A stretch of 64,000 bases of DNA from NCBI RefSeq assembly GCF_050749815.1, contig NZ_CP192735.1, positions 2,418,001 through 2,482,000 on the forward strand, in the 5' to 3' direction. The notes beneath the pieces are model-generated. The model did no database searches and was not told the origin of the DNA. It was given only the letters and a program-made list of their open reading frames with translations. Below, one piece after another: positions 43,926 through 51,514 of the stretch. A program made the translations under genes and the position numbers. Source of the stretch: Dyella_A sp050749815. Lineage in GTDB: Bacteria > Pseudomonadota > Gammaproteobacteria > Xanthomonadales > Rhodanobacteraceae. The stretch's first letter is position 1. Each line of letters starts with the position of its first letter.

Positions 43926-43929
43926 GGCG

Positions 43930-44406
43930 ATGGATGACGTCAGGCCGCCCGTCGCGATCGATGCCGGTGACGCCCCCGTGCGCACCGGCTCGAGCTATCC
44001 CGCGCCGTTCGCCGCGCAGATGGGTGCGCGGCTCAAGCGCAAGCTGGGCGACGTGTTCGGCCTGACCGCTTTCGGCGTCAACCTGGCCCGGCTCGCACCC
44101 GGTGCGCACTCGGCACTGCGCCATGCACACCACCTCGAGGACGAGTTCGTCTACATCCTCGAGGGCACGCCGACCCTGCTCACCGACGCCGGCGAGACAC
44201 CGCTGCGCCCGGGCATGTGCGCCGGCTTCAAGGCCGGCACCGGCGACGGCCACGCGCTGGTCAATCGCAGCGACGCCGACGTGGTGTATCTGGAAATCGG
44301 CGCGCGCTGCGCCGGCGAGACGGTCGATTACCCGGACGTCGATCTCAAGGGCGCCACCCTCGACGGGCGCTGGACCTACCTGCACAAGGACGGCACGCCG
44401 TACTGA
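43930..44406 (+). CDS. Cupin-domain protein
   Basis: The 158-residue protein has one cupin fold. The metal-binding motif is visible as HSALRHAHHLEDEFVYILEG, with His, His, Glu spacing, and the second motif includes GDGHALVNRSDADVVYLEIG. Proteins of this type are often annotated as mannose-6-phosphate isomerase-like cupins; the substrate is unknown. It starts four bases after ettA and 25 bases before pyrF, so it is probably co-transcribed with both. Confidence 0.85.
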   Translation: MDDVRPPVAIDAGDAPVRTGSSYPAPFAAQMGARLKRKLGDVFGLTAFGVNLARLAPGAHSALRHAHHLEDEFVYILEGTPTLLTDAGETPLRPGMCAGFKAGTGDGHALVNRSDADVVYLEIGARCAGETVDYPDVDLKGATLDGRWTYLHKDGTPY

Positions 44407-44431
44407 CGGCCGCCCTCCCGAGGAATCCGCG

Positions 44432-45247
44432 ATGAGCTTCATGCAGACCCTTGCCGACGCCTGGCAGCGCCACGACTCGCTGGTCTGCGTCGGCCTCGAT
44501 CCCGAACTGGGCAAGCTGCCGGCGCATTTGAAGGGGCGGCCCGACGCCGTGTTCGAGTTCTGCGCCGCGATCGTCGACGCCACCGCCGACCTCGCCTGCG
44601 CGTTCAAGCCGCAGATCGCCCACTTCGCCGCGCTGCGCGCCGAAGACACCCTGGAACGGCTGATCGCCCACATCCACGCCAAGCATCCGGGCGTGCCGGT
44701 GATCCTCGACGCCAAGCGCGGCGACATCGGCTCCACCGCGCAGCACTACGTCAGCGAGGCGTTCGAGCGCTTCGGCGCCGACGCGGTGACGCTCAACCCG
44801 TACATGGGGCGCGACTCGATCGCACCGTTCCTGGAGCGCGCCGACAAGGGCGTGATCCTGCTCTGCCGCACCTCCAACCCGGGCGGCGCGGATTTCCAGG
44901 CGCTGGACTGCAGCGGCGCACCGCTCTACCTGCGCGTGGCCGAGACGATCGCCCGCGACTGGAACGGCCACGGCAACTGCGCCCTGGTCTGCGGCGCCAC
45001 CTGGCCGGAAGAGCTCGGACAGGTGCGCACCCGCGTCGGCGACATGCCGCTGCTGGTGCCGGGCATCGGCGCCCAAGGCGGCGACGTGGCCGCCGTGCTT
45101 CAGCACGGCCTCACCGCCGACCGCACCGGCCTGATGATCAACTCCTCACGTGGCATCCTCTACGCCGGCAGCGGCGAGGATTTCGCCGACGCCGCCCGCG
45201 CCGCGGCGCGGGAGCTTCGCGACACCATCAACCGGCTGCGGCGCTGA
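44432..45247 (+). CDS. pyrF: Orotidine 5'-phosphate decarboxylase
   Basis: PyrF makes UMP in the last step of pyrimidine synthesis. The 271-residue protein belongs to the longer PyrF subfamily: CVGLDPELGKLP, FKPQIAHFAAL, the catalytic DAKRGDIG with Lys and Asp, DAVTLNPYMG and VPGIGAQGGDV. A GAGGAA ribosome site precedes the ATG. It ends the ettA-cupin-pyrF unit. Confidence 0.96.
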   Translation: MSFMQTLADAWQRHDSLVCVGLDPELGKLPAHLKGRPDAVFEFCAAIVDATADLACAFKPQIAHFAALRAEDTLERLIAHIHAKHPGVPVILDAKRGDIGSTAQHYVSEAFERFGADAVTLNPYMGRDSIAPFLERADKGVILLCRTSNPGGADFQALDCSGAPLYLRVAETIARDWNGHGNCALVCGATWPEELGQVRTRVGDMPLLVPGIGAQGGDVAAVLQHGLTADRTGLMINSSRGILYAGSGEDFADAARAAARELRDTINRLRR

Positions 45248-45296
45248 GCCCCGCGAGTTCGCAACCCGCGCCGCGAATCGAATCCGGAACGCAAAG

Positions 45297-45324
45297 AAAA
45301 AAGGCCGCGGCTCACGCCGCGGCC
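45297..45324 (-). terminator. Rho-independent terminator of the secreted-protein gene
   Basis: A perfect 9-bp stem (45303-45311 with 45316-45324) with a 4-base loop is followed, reading the minus strand, by a T run (the A run at 45297-45302). It stops transcripts coming from the gene at 45353-46474. Confidence 0.9.
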
Positions 45325-45352
45325 TCCATGTTTCCCGGTTCGCTCGGCAGCC

Positions 45353-46474
45353 TTACTGCACGATCGGATGCGCGATATCGCACTCGTTGGTGTCGTTCGA
45401 CCACGTGCTCTGCATGGCGAAGGTACCGTTGGCCATCACCACATCGGCCGACTTGCCTTGGCCGGAGCTGATCCAGGCGCATTCGTCGCCGTTCTCCTGG
45501 CCGTAGCTGTTGCTCCGGCGGGTCCGGTTGGTCCAGCCACCGGCCGGGTTCTGGTCGGTGACCGTCTCGGCGTACTCGTGCCCCTCGACGATCGAGAAGC
45601 CGTCCAGCGCGCCGGTCGCGCCACTGTTGACGAAATTCTCGCCGCAGCTGGCCCCCATGTCGTACACGTATGGCATGTTGGTAAACGCCACATCACCGAC
45701 CGGCGAGCTCACGCTCTGGTCGCCGTTCCAGTCATGCCACGCGCAGAACTGGCCGCTGGATGTGTTGAATCCGTCCGGGTGCGTGCCGGTCGGCGACAGG
45801 ACGACGTACTGCACGTAGCGGTTGGACGCTGCGGTTGTGTTGCCGAAGTGCTGAGCCGCTTTGATCGCTTCCTGGGCCAGCTGGGCGCCAGTGGCGTTGG
45901 AAGGCGATGCCACCGAATTGTCGTACCACACACCGGCGAGGGCACCACCGGTTGGATAGCCGATGTGCGGCGCCCCTGTCGGACAGAAGGTCGCGCCGGT
46001 GGAAACCAGAGAGCCATCGCAGTACTGCGTCATGGTGCCGGACCACAGTTCCCCACCGGTGCCCAAGCCCTTGAACAGATTCTGCAGGTACGGCACGGCG
46101 CCGACCGGATCACCGGTCAGCGTCAGGTTGCCGTTGGCGTCGGTACCGGCAGCACCCCACTGGCTGCCGTAGACGACCAGGTAGACCTTGGGCGTGCCGC
46201 TGGTGACACCAATCCCGTCTACGCCGCCACCGTAGCCCAACAGCTTCGACGAAGCGGTGCCCGCGGTCCTGGCCGCATGCAGCGCCGCCCACGCGCGCAT
46301 CTGGCTATGGGCCTCCCGCGTTGGCACAGGACCGTGGCGGTACGAGTGACCGTATGCCGGTGAATAGGGATTCATCCCGTCGCTCTGGGATGGGCCCGCG
46401 ATGGCGCCGGCAGAAAGGCCAAGACATGCCGAAGCAACCAGAATGCCGAGCCACCGACTGTTGAGTCTGGACAT
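45353..46474 (-). CDS. Secreted protein with HExxE motif, unknown family (possible metallopeptidase)
   Basis: The 373-residue product has a cleavable signal peptide (about 1-27, ending in AGAIAG). The mature part has an alpha/beta start (PKVYLVVYGSQWG), six cysteines (Cys152, 164, 244, 277, 332, 365) that could form three disulfides, and the motif HEYAETVTD at 299-307, that is, HExxExxxD. This resembles the zinc site of zincin-like peptidases, with a downstream NGDECAWI block. I do not recognise the family with certainty. It could be an exported protease or a glutamic-type fold. The ATG at 46474 follows GGGGAGAA. It stands alone, with a terminator after it. Confidence 0.75.
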   Translation of the reverse strand: MSRLNSRWLGILVASACLGLSAGAIAGPSQSDGMNPYSPAYGHSYRHGPVPTREAHSQMRAWAALHAARTAGTASSKLLGYGGGVDGIGVTSGTPKVYLVVYGSQWGAAGTDANGNLTLTGDPVGAVPYLQNLFKGLGTGGELWSGTMTQYCDGSLVSTGATFCPTGAPHIGYPTGGALAGVWYDNSVASPSNATGAQLAQEAIKAAQHFGNTTAASNRYVQYVVLSPTGTHPDGFNTSSGQFCAWHDWNGDQSVSSPVGDVAFTNMPYVYDMGASCGENFVNSGATGALDGFSIVEGHEYAETVTDQNPAGGWTNRTRRSNSYGQENGDECAWISSGQGKSADVVMANGTFAMQSTWSNDTNECDIAHPIVQ

Positions 46475-46950
46475 ATATTCTCCCCGCATTGATTGTTTGA
46501 GTTGAAAGCGAACGAATGTCTTCAATGCACCTGACGATGCACGATGGATGGTTGCGCAAACAAACTCCGCCGCAGAAATGACTTTAACGCGGCGCAGGCC
46601 ACTCCCCCACAGGAAAGGCTCGCGGAAAGTATCGAGAAAAAACTGCCGCTTCAATCGGAAATTTTCGCTGCAGATCAGCCATCTACGAGCGTAAGTAATA
46701 ACGGCAAGCGAGATAGTTTTCGCTTTATCAAAGCCCTGAAAGAACGTACGAACGCATTATCTTGCAAGAGGCGAAAAATCCCGACGCTTTTATCGCCGTC
46801 GCAATGTACTGCGACGCAAAAAGTGCGAACTCGTTCATACCTACACGGCTGCTGCAGACAAGCGTGTTCCAGCATCAATCTTCCGGAATGTCCGAGCAGC
46901 GGGGATGGCATAACATCGCATCCGCTCTCGGCCACACAGACGCCAGGGGC
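46475..46950. other. Low-GC spacer upstream of the secreted-protein gene
   Basis: This 476-base region has an obviously lower GC content than the rest of the window, most clearly at about 46620-46840. It contains a short hairpin (GTCGCA at 46798-46803 with TGCGAC at 46810-46815). A plus-strand open frame of 142 codons crosses it, but it has no recognisable features and I do not call it. It presumably holds the promoter of the secreted-protein gene. Confidence 0.45.
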
Positions 46951-47328
46951 TCAGCGGGAATGTACCCAGTAGATGTGGACGCCGCGGGCTCGGTCATCGT
47001 CGCGACGCCCCTCGCGACCGTCGACGACCACGCCCCACGTCGACCGCAAGGCACCACCCTGGATGCGATCCACGCGCATCTGCTCACCCATGGGGATGAT
47101 CGCCTGCGTGGCCACAACGAGCACGCCTGGCTGCTCGTACACCAGACTCCCTGGCCGGCACGCCCCCGCGCCCCAACCCACATGGATCTCGCACGGCAAC
47201 GGCGTGAACGTGCTGCGGTTGTCCAGGCTCCAGCCCTCGGTCTTGCTCAAGAGGGACTGCAGGTGCGGATCGTCCCAGTCCACGGTGTTACCGGACGGTC
47301 CACTACGTGGCTTGTCGAAGTGACTCAT
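46951..47328 (-). CDS. Hypothetical protein, 125 residues
   Basis: The product begins MSHFDKPRSGPSGN and is hydrophilic with a likely single compact domain: VDWDDPHLQSLLSKTEGWSLDN, then a strand-rich centre (PGSLVYEQPGVLVVATQAI) and an Arg-rich end. No signal peptide or membrane segment is seen. I do not recognise it. The ATG at 47328 is in a longer frame starting at 47454, but the added part is Arg/Pro-rich and unlikely to be real. There are no close neighbours in an operon. Moderate confidence that it is a gene. Confidence 0.5.
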   Translation of the reverse strand: MSHFDKPRSGPSGNTVDWDDPHLQSLLSKTEGWSLDNRSTFTPLPCEIHVGWGAGACRPGSLVYEQPGVLVVATQAIIPMGEQMRVDRIQGGALRSTWGVVVDGREGRRDDDRARGVHIYWVHSR

Positions 47329-47603
47329 GCCCGCCACGATCCTGCATCTCCCGTCAACTTGATGTGGTCGGCGAGGTGTCGGGCATCGGCAAGTGGGTAT
47401 GCCGGGCGTTCCGCCACGCCGACCCCGCCGGGCGGGCGCAGCGGGACGGGACAATAATTTGGACGGATTGCCATGCGTGGCCTATCGGCCGGATCGCAGG
47501 TTTCTTTAATCGCCGTGCGAGGCAGCGGGGTGCCGCATGAATTTGCGGCGCATCGAACCGTCCGACTCGCGCCAGCGATGGCACACCGGCTCGTGCCGGC
47601 GAG

Positions 47604-48761
47604 TCAGGGCGGCGTCTGCGATAAGGCGGCGGGCATATGCACCCCTGGCCTCACGCCTCGCAGCCAGCGCTCACACGGCTGCGAGAAGCCGCGCGCCAGC
47701 AGCCAGCCCAAGGCCCATGACGCGGCCAGCGTCGGCAGATACCACCAGAGCCCCGCCTGCGGATCGCCACCATGTGCGCGCCACAGGCGCACCGCGCCGA
47801 ACACCACGAACATGTGGGTGAGGTAGATCTCGTAGCTCAGGCGCCCCCAGCTCTCGAGCCAGCCGAAGCCGCGGACGTGCCGCGGGGCGGACGAAGGCGC
47901 CGCCATGCCCACCAGCAGGCACAACGTGGCGAGCGTGAGCATCAGCATCACGCCATCGTGCAGGGCGCGCCACAGCCACGGCGCCGTGAACAGCATCATG
48001 GCAAGCATGGCCGCTGCGCCGAAACCGCGCAGTACCCGCGCGTCACGCGCCGACGGCGGCCACGCGCGTACCCACAGCGCACCGAGCACGCCCGTGGCGA
48101 TCGCGGCCATGCCGGGCAGATAGGCCTTCTCCTTCCACACCTCGTTGCCGGTGATCGACGCCAGCGACCAGGGCAGCGACAGGGCAAGCACCACCAGCAG
48201 CGGCACCAGTACGGCTCGCCGGCGCGTGAGCAGGCAAACGAGGGGAAAACCGAGGTAGAAAACTTCCTCGATCGACAGCGACCACAGCACGTCCCAGTTG
48301 CCCGGCAGATAGCCGGTATGCCCTTCGTACCAGTTCAGGTAAAGGCCCAACGCCGCGGCCACCGCACCGCCCAGCGACTGGCCCGGACGATCGATCACGT
48401 AGTCCGGCACCGCCAGCGCGTGCAGCAGGGCCAGCACCCCCACCAGCGCCAGCAGGCACGGCAGGATGCGCGCTGCGCGGCGCCGGTAGAACGTGCCCAG
48501 ATCGATGCGCGACAGGTCGCCCCAGCGATCCAGCGCGTTGCCTGCAATCAGGAAGCCGCTGATTACGAAAAACACGAATACGGCCTCGTAGCCGTTGTAG
48601 TTCAACGCATTCAACAACCGCCGCGGCAGCCATTCACCCAGCACGGTGTCGCGCAGCGGCATGCGCAGGCCGATGTGGTGCAGCACCACCAGCACGATGG
48701 CCAAGCCACGCAGCCGGTCGATGCCGGGGTGGCGCATGGAGCGCGGGGCAGCCGAATTCAT
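47604..48761 (-). CDS. Acyltransferase 3 family membrane protein
   Basis: The 385-residue protein is an integral membrane O-acyltransferase of the OafA type, with about ten hydrophobic segments. Signature parts are GIDRLRGLAIVLVVLHH with the catalytic His, FFVISGFLIAGNAL, the RRAARILPCL motif, and LWSLSIEEVFYL. Such enzymes acylate surface polysaccharides or exported metabolites. It overlaps the queuosine precursor transporter gene by four bases (ATGA) and is therefore probably co-translated with it, though no functional link is known. Confidence 0.92.
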   Translation of the reverse strand: MNSAAPRSMRHPGIDRLRGLAIVLVVLHHIGLRMPLRDTVLGEWLPRRLLNALNYNGYEAVFVFFVISGFLIAGNALDRWGDLSRIDLGTFYRRRAARILPCLLALVGVLALLHALAVPDYVIDRPGQSLGGAVAAALGLYLNWYEGHTGYLPGNWDVLWSLSIEEVFYLGFPLVCLLTRRRAVLVPLLVVLALSLPWSLASITGNEVWKEKAYLPGMAAIATGVLGALWVRAWPPSARDARVLRGFGAAAMLAMMLFTAPWLWRALHDGVMLMLTLATLCLLVGMAAPSSAPRHVRGFGWLESWGRLSYEIYLTHMFVVFGAVRLWRAHGGDPQAGLWWYLPTLAASWALGWLLARGFSQPCERWLRGVRPGVHMPAALSQTPP

Positions 48762-49513
48762 TGGACGCGCCGCAGCTCGCCCTCGTCCTTCAGGCTGAAG
48801 GGGTTGAAGTGCGTGCCCTCGTCGAAGGTGTCCACGCCTTCATGGCGCTTGAGGAAGCCCACGACGGCATAGGTCAGCGGCGTAAACACTACCTCCACCG
48901 TCACCTTCATCAGCCAGTTGAAGGCGATCACCTTGAGGATAGTCTGGCCTTCCCAGATGCCGATGAAGGCGATCGGGTAGAAGGTGAGGCTGTCCACGCC
49001 CTGCCCCACGACCGTGGAGCCGATGGTGCGCGTCCACAGCCAGCGGCCACGGGTGAGCAGCTTCATCTTGGCCATCACGAAGGAGTTGGCGAAGTCGCCG
49101 ATCCAGTACGCCACCAGTGAGGCCAACGCAATGCGCCAAGTGCCGCCGAACACCACTTCCAGCGCCGGTTGCAGCTGCGCATTGAACGGTTCGGAGGCGC
49201 TGGCCGGCATGCGCAGGATCACCTGGGTCATGAAGGTGGCGAACAGCATCGCGCCGAAGCCCGCCCAGATCGCGCGGCGCGCCCGCGCGTAGCCATACAC
49301 CTCGGTCAGCACGTCGCCGAAGATGTAGCTGATCGGGAAGAAAAGGTTGCCCGCGCCGAAGGTGAGTGCGCCCAGCAGCGGCAGGTTGACCGTGCAGACC
49401 TTGGCCGGGCCGATCAGGTTGGAGCACAGCAGCACGGCGACCATGCCGCCCACCAGCAGGTCGTAGTAGCGAAACCCGCGCAGCGGCGCGGCGGGCGGTA
49501 CGGAGGCGGCCAT
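48758..49513 (-). CDS. yhhQ: Queuosine precursor transporter (YhhQ family)
   Basis: YhhQ-type proteins import preQ0/preQ1, precursors of queuosine in tRNA. The 251-residue membrane protein has about six hydrophobic helices. Signatures are LVGGMVAVLLCSNLIGPAKV, FFPISYIFGDVLTEVYGY, and WIGDFANSFVMAKMK. The ATG at 49513 (MAASV) follows a GGGAT site. queC and queE, also for queuosine precursor synthesis, are 6.5 kb to the right, so the cell can either make or take up the base. Confidence 0.92.
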   Translation of the reverse strand: MAASVPPAAPLRGFRYYDLLVGGMVAVLLCSNLIGPAKVCTVNLPLLGALTFGAGNLFFPISYIFGDVLTEVYGYARARRAIWAGFGAMLFATFMTQVILRMPASASEPFNAQLQPALEVVFGGTWRIALASLVAYWIGDFANSFVMAKMKLLTRGRWLWTRTIGSTVVGQGVDSLTFYPIAFIGIWEGQTILKVIAFNWLMKVTVEVVFTPLTYAVVGFLKRHEGVDTFDEGTHFNPFSLKDEGELRRVQ

Positions 49514-49597
49514 CGGATCCCCTTGAGCTTGGCGACGGCGCAGCATACCCGGGCATCGCCGCGGCGGGGATGCCTGGGGACACTCGCCACGGCGGAC

Positions 49598-49879
49598 TCA
49601 GGGGACGACCTGCACGCCCTTCCAGAACGCGACGCGGCCGGTAATCTGCTTGGCGGCGTCCTTCGGCGCCGGGTAGAACCACGCTGCGCCGGGATTCACT
49701 TTCTCGCCTACCACCACGTCGTAGTAGCTCGCGGTGCCCTTCCATGGGCACACGGTATGGGCGTCGCTGTCGCGAAAGTGCTCGCGTCGCAACGCCTCGG
49801 CCGGGAAGTAGTGGTTGCCCTCGACCACCACGGTGTCGTCGCTTTCGGCGAGCACCGTCTCGTTCCAGATCGCACGCAT
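49598..49879 (-). CDS. DUF427 domain protein
   Basis: The 93-residue protein matches DUF427: MRAIWNETVLAESDDTVVVEGNHYFP and the core CPWKGTASYYDVVVG, ending in NPGAAWFYPAPKDAAKQITGRVAFWKGV. The family is small, with a beta-tent fold and no known reaction. The ATG at 49879 comes one base after the def stop; an ATG five codons upstream would overlap def. It is probably co-expressed with def. Confidence 0.9.
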   Translation of the reverse strand: MRAIWNETVLAESDDTVVVEGNHYFPAEALRREHFRDSDAHTVCPWKGTASYYDVVVGEKVNPGAAWFYPAPKDAAKQITGRVAFWKGVQVVP

Positions 49880-49880
49880 G

Positions 49881-50417
49881 TCAGTCGTCTCCAAGGTCTT
49901 GTCCGGGGAACAGCACGTCGGTGAAGCCGAAACGGCTGAAGTCGGTGATGCGCGAGGGGTACAGCCGACCGATCAGGTGATCGCACTCGTGCTGCACCAC
50001 GCGGGCGTGGAAGCCTTCGGCGCGGCGGTCGATCGGCGTCCCCTTCGGATCCACGCCCTGGTAGCGGATCAGGCTGTAGCGGCTGACCACGCCGCGCAGA
50101 CCGGGTACCGAAAGGCAACCTTCCCAGCCTTCTTCCATATCCTGGGAGAGGGGGGTGATCACCGGGTTGAGCAGGATGGTGCGCGGGACCTCCGGCGCCT
50201 CCGGATAGCGAACGGAGTGTTCGAAGCCGAAGATCACCAGTTGCAGGTCCACGCCGATCTGCGGCGCCGCCAGGCCGACACCACCGGCATCGTGCATGGT
50301 GTCGAACATGTCGGCGATCAGCGCGTCCAGCTCGTCGCTGCCGATCATCGATGCCGGCACGGCGGGCGCCACGCGCAGCAGTCGCGGGTCGCCCATTTTC
50401 AGGATCTCGCGAATCAT
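49881..50417 (-). CDS. def: Peptide deformylase
   Basis: Def removes the formyl group from nascent proteins. The 178-residue Fe/Zn enzyme has all three motifs: GGVGLAAPQIG, EGCLSVPG with the metal Cys, and QHECDHLIG with the two metal His residues. It is not next to fmt here, so it may be a second copy or the only one outside the usual def-fmt operon. The N terminus MIREILKMGDPRLLRVA is standard. It is followed by the DUF427 gene. Confidence 0.96.
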   Translation of the reverse strand: MIREILKMGDPRLLRVAPAVPASMIGSDELDALIADMFDTMHDAGGVGLAAPQIGVDLQLVIFGFEHSVRYPEAPEVPRTILLNPVITPLSQDMEEGWEGCLSVPGLRGVVSRYSLIRYQGVDPKGTPIDRRAEGFHARVVQHECDHLIGRLYPSRITDFSRFGFTDVLFPGQDLGDD

Positions 50418-50496
50418 GCTGGTTCTCGCAAAGAGGGAATACGGTTGGACTGCGGGTCACCCCGGCCGAATGCAAGGGGCCGAATGACCCGGCCGT

Positions 50497-51333
50497 TCAG
50501 CGGCCGCCGAACACCTTCTTAAGGAGATCGGTGGTGCGGGCCGCCGGGTTCTGGCGGATCGACTGCTCCTGCTCGGCGATGGTGGTGAACAGCCCGTCCA
50601 TGGTCTTCTGGGTGACGTAGTCATCCAGGTCCAGCGGACTGTGGCCGCTCATCGATGCATCACTCTTGGACTTGCCGCCCAGCGCGCCAAGCGAACCCAG
50701 CGCATCGCCGAGCGCCCCTCCGCCGCTGCCCGAGGTGAACGCCTTGTATTTCTGGGTCACGCCGACGCTGTCGGTGGCCTGCGCCACGATCGGCCGGATG
50801 CGCGCTGCCAGCGCATCGCCCGCGACGCGGCGAAAGAAGTCGGTGGCCGCGTGGTCGCCGCCGGAGAGGATGCCGCGCGCGTCGTCGAGGGTCATCTTGC
50901 GGATGGCGTCGCCGAAGATGTCCGCCACCTGGGGCACGGCCTTTTCAGCGGCGCGGTTGAGGCTGAGCTCGAAAGCATCGACCTTCGCCCCCTGCCCCAG
51001 CTGGCGGGCGAGCTTGCCGGCCTGCTCCAGCTTGCCGGGCAGCGGAATGCGCACCCTGGGGTTGTTCCAGAAGCCGCCGTTGCGGCCCAGCGTATTGATC
51101 GCATGGGTCGTGCCTTTGGCGAGCGCTTCCTTGAGGCCGGCGGCAATGTCGCTGCTGGGCAGCTGGCTGGCCGTGGCGTTGTTGCCGGTGCGGGACTGGG
51201 CGGCCTGCTTGGCCTTGTTGAGCAGATCCTTGAACTGGCCGCTGGAGCCGCTCGCGGCGACGGCGGCTCCGCCGAACATCACGCCGCCTGCCAGCACGAG
51301 CACGAACAGGCCGGATCGAACGTTGCTGCGCAT
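50497..51333 (-). CDS. DUF4197 family secreted or periplasmic protein
   Basis: The 278-residue protein has a signal peptide (about 1-27, AGGVMFGGAAVAA), then a helical DUF4197 domain: FKDLLNKAKQAAQ, DIAAGLKEALAKGTTHAINTLG, DGGFW-like (here NGGFWNNPRVRIPLPGKLE), and MTLDDARGILSGGDHAATDFFRR. The C terminus has VTQKTMDGLFTTIAEQEQSIRQNPAARTTDLLKKVFG. The function is unknown. It stands alone, 163 bases from the divergent cstA frame start. Confidence 0.9.
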   Translation of the reverse strand: MRSNVRSGLFVLVLAGGVMFGGAAVAASGSSGQFKDLLNKAKQAAQSRTGNNATASQLPSSDIAAGLKEALAKGTTHAINTLGRNGGFWNNPRVRIPLPGKLEQAGKLARQLGQGAKVDAFELSLNRAAEKAVPQVADIFGDAIRKMTLDDARGILSGGDHAATDFFRRVAGDALAARIRPIVAQATDSVGVTQKYKAFTSGSGGGALGDALGSLGALGGKSKSDASMSGHSPLDLDDYVTQKTMDGLFTTIAEQEQSIRQNPAARTTDLLKKVFGGR

Positions 51334-51514
51334 GGCACGACTCCTGTGAACGCGGGGCGGCCAGTTTAGTCCCCGGCGGCACGCGGCGGCCGTACGACAC
51401 ATGCCGGACACGACAGCCATTCGACCAAAGGCTAATGAGGCAGCCGCCCTGCGACCATTGACCACTCCGGCTGCGAGGGTGACCCTTGGGTATCTCCACC
51501 AGAAGGGCTCTCCC

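Noticed and set aside
41046..43985. A 979-codon open frame on the minus strand
   Set aside because: It is antisense to ettA and out of frame in the DUF817 and glyA genes. ettA has full ABC-F motifs, so this frame is chance.
46544..46972. A 142-codon plus-strand frame through the low-GC patch
   Set aside because: It has no recognisable domain, no good ribosome site, and an odd composition; low GC alone does not support a gene.
47329..47603. Further gene between the orphan gene and the acyltransferase
   Set aside because: Short frames here lack start signals and domains. A CAATAAT stretch near 47450 has no gene placed to use it on the plus strand.
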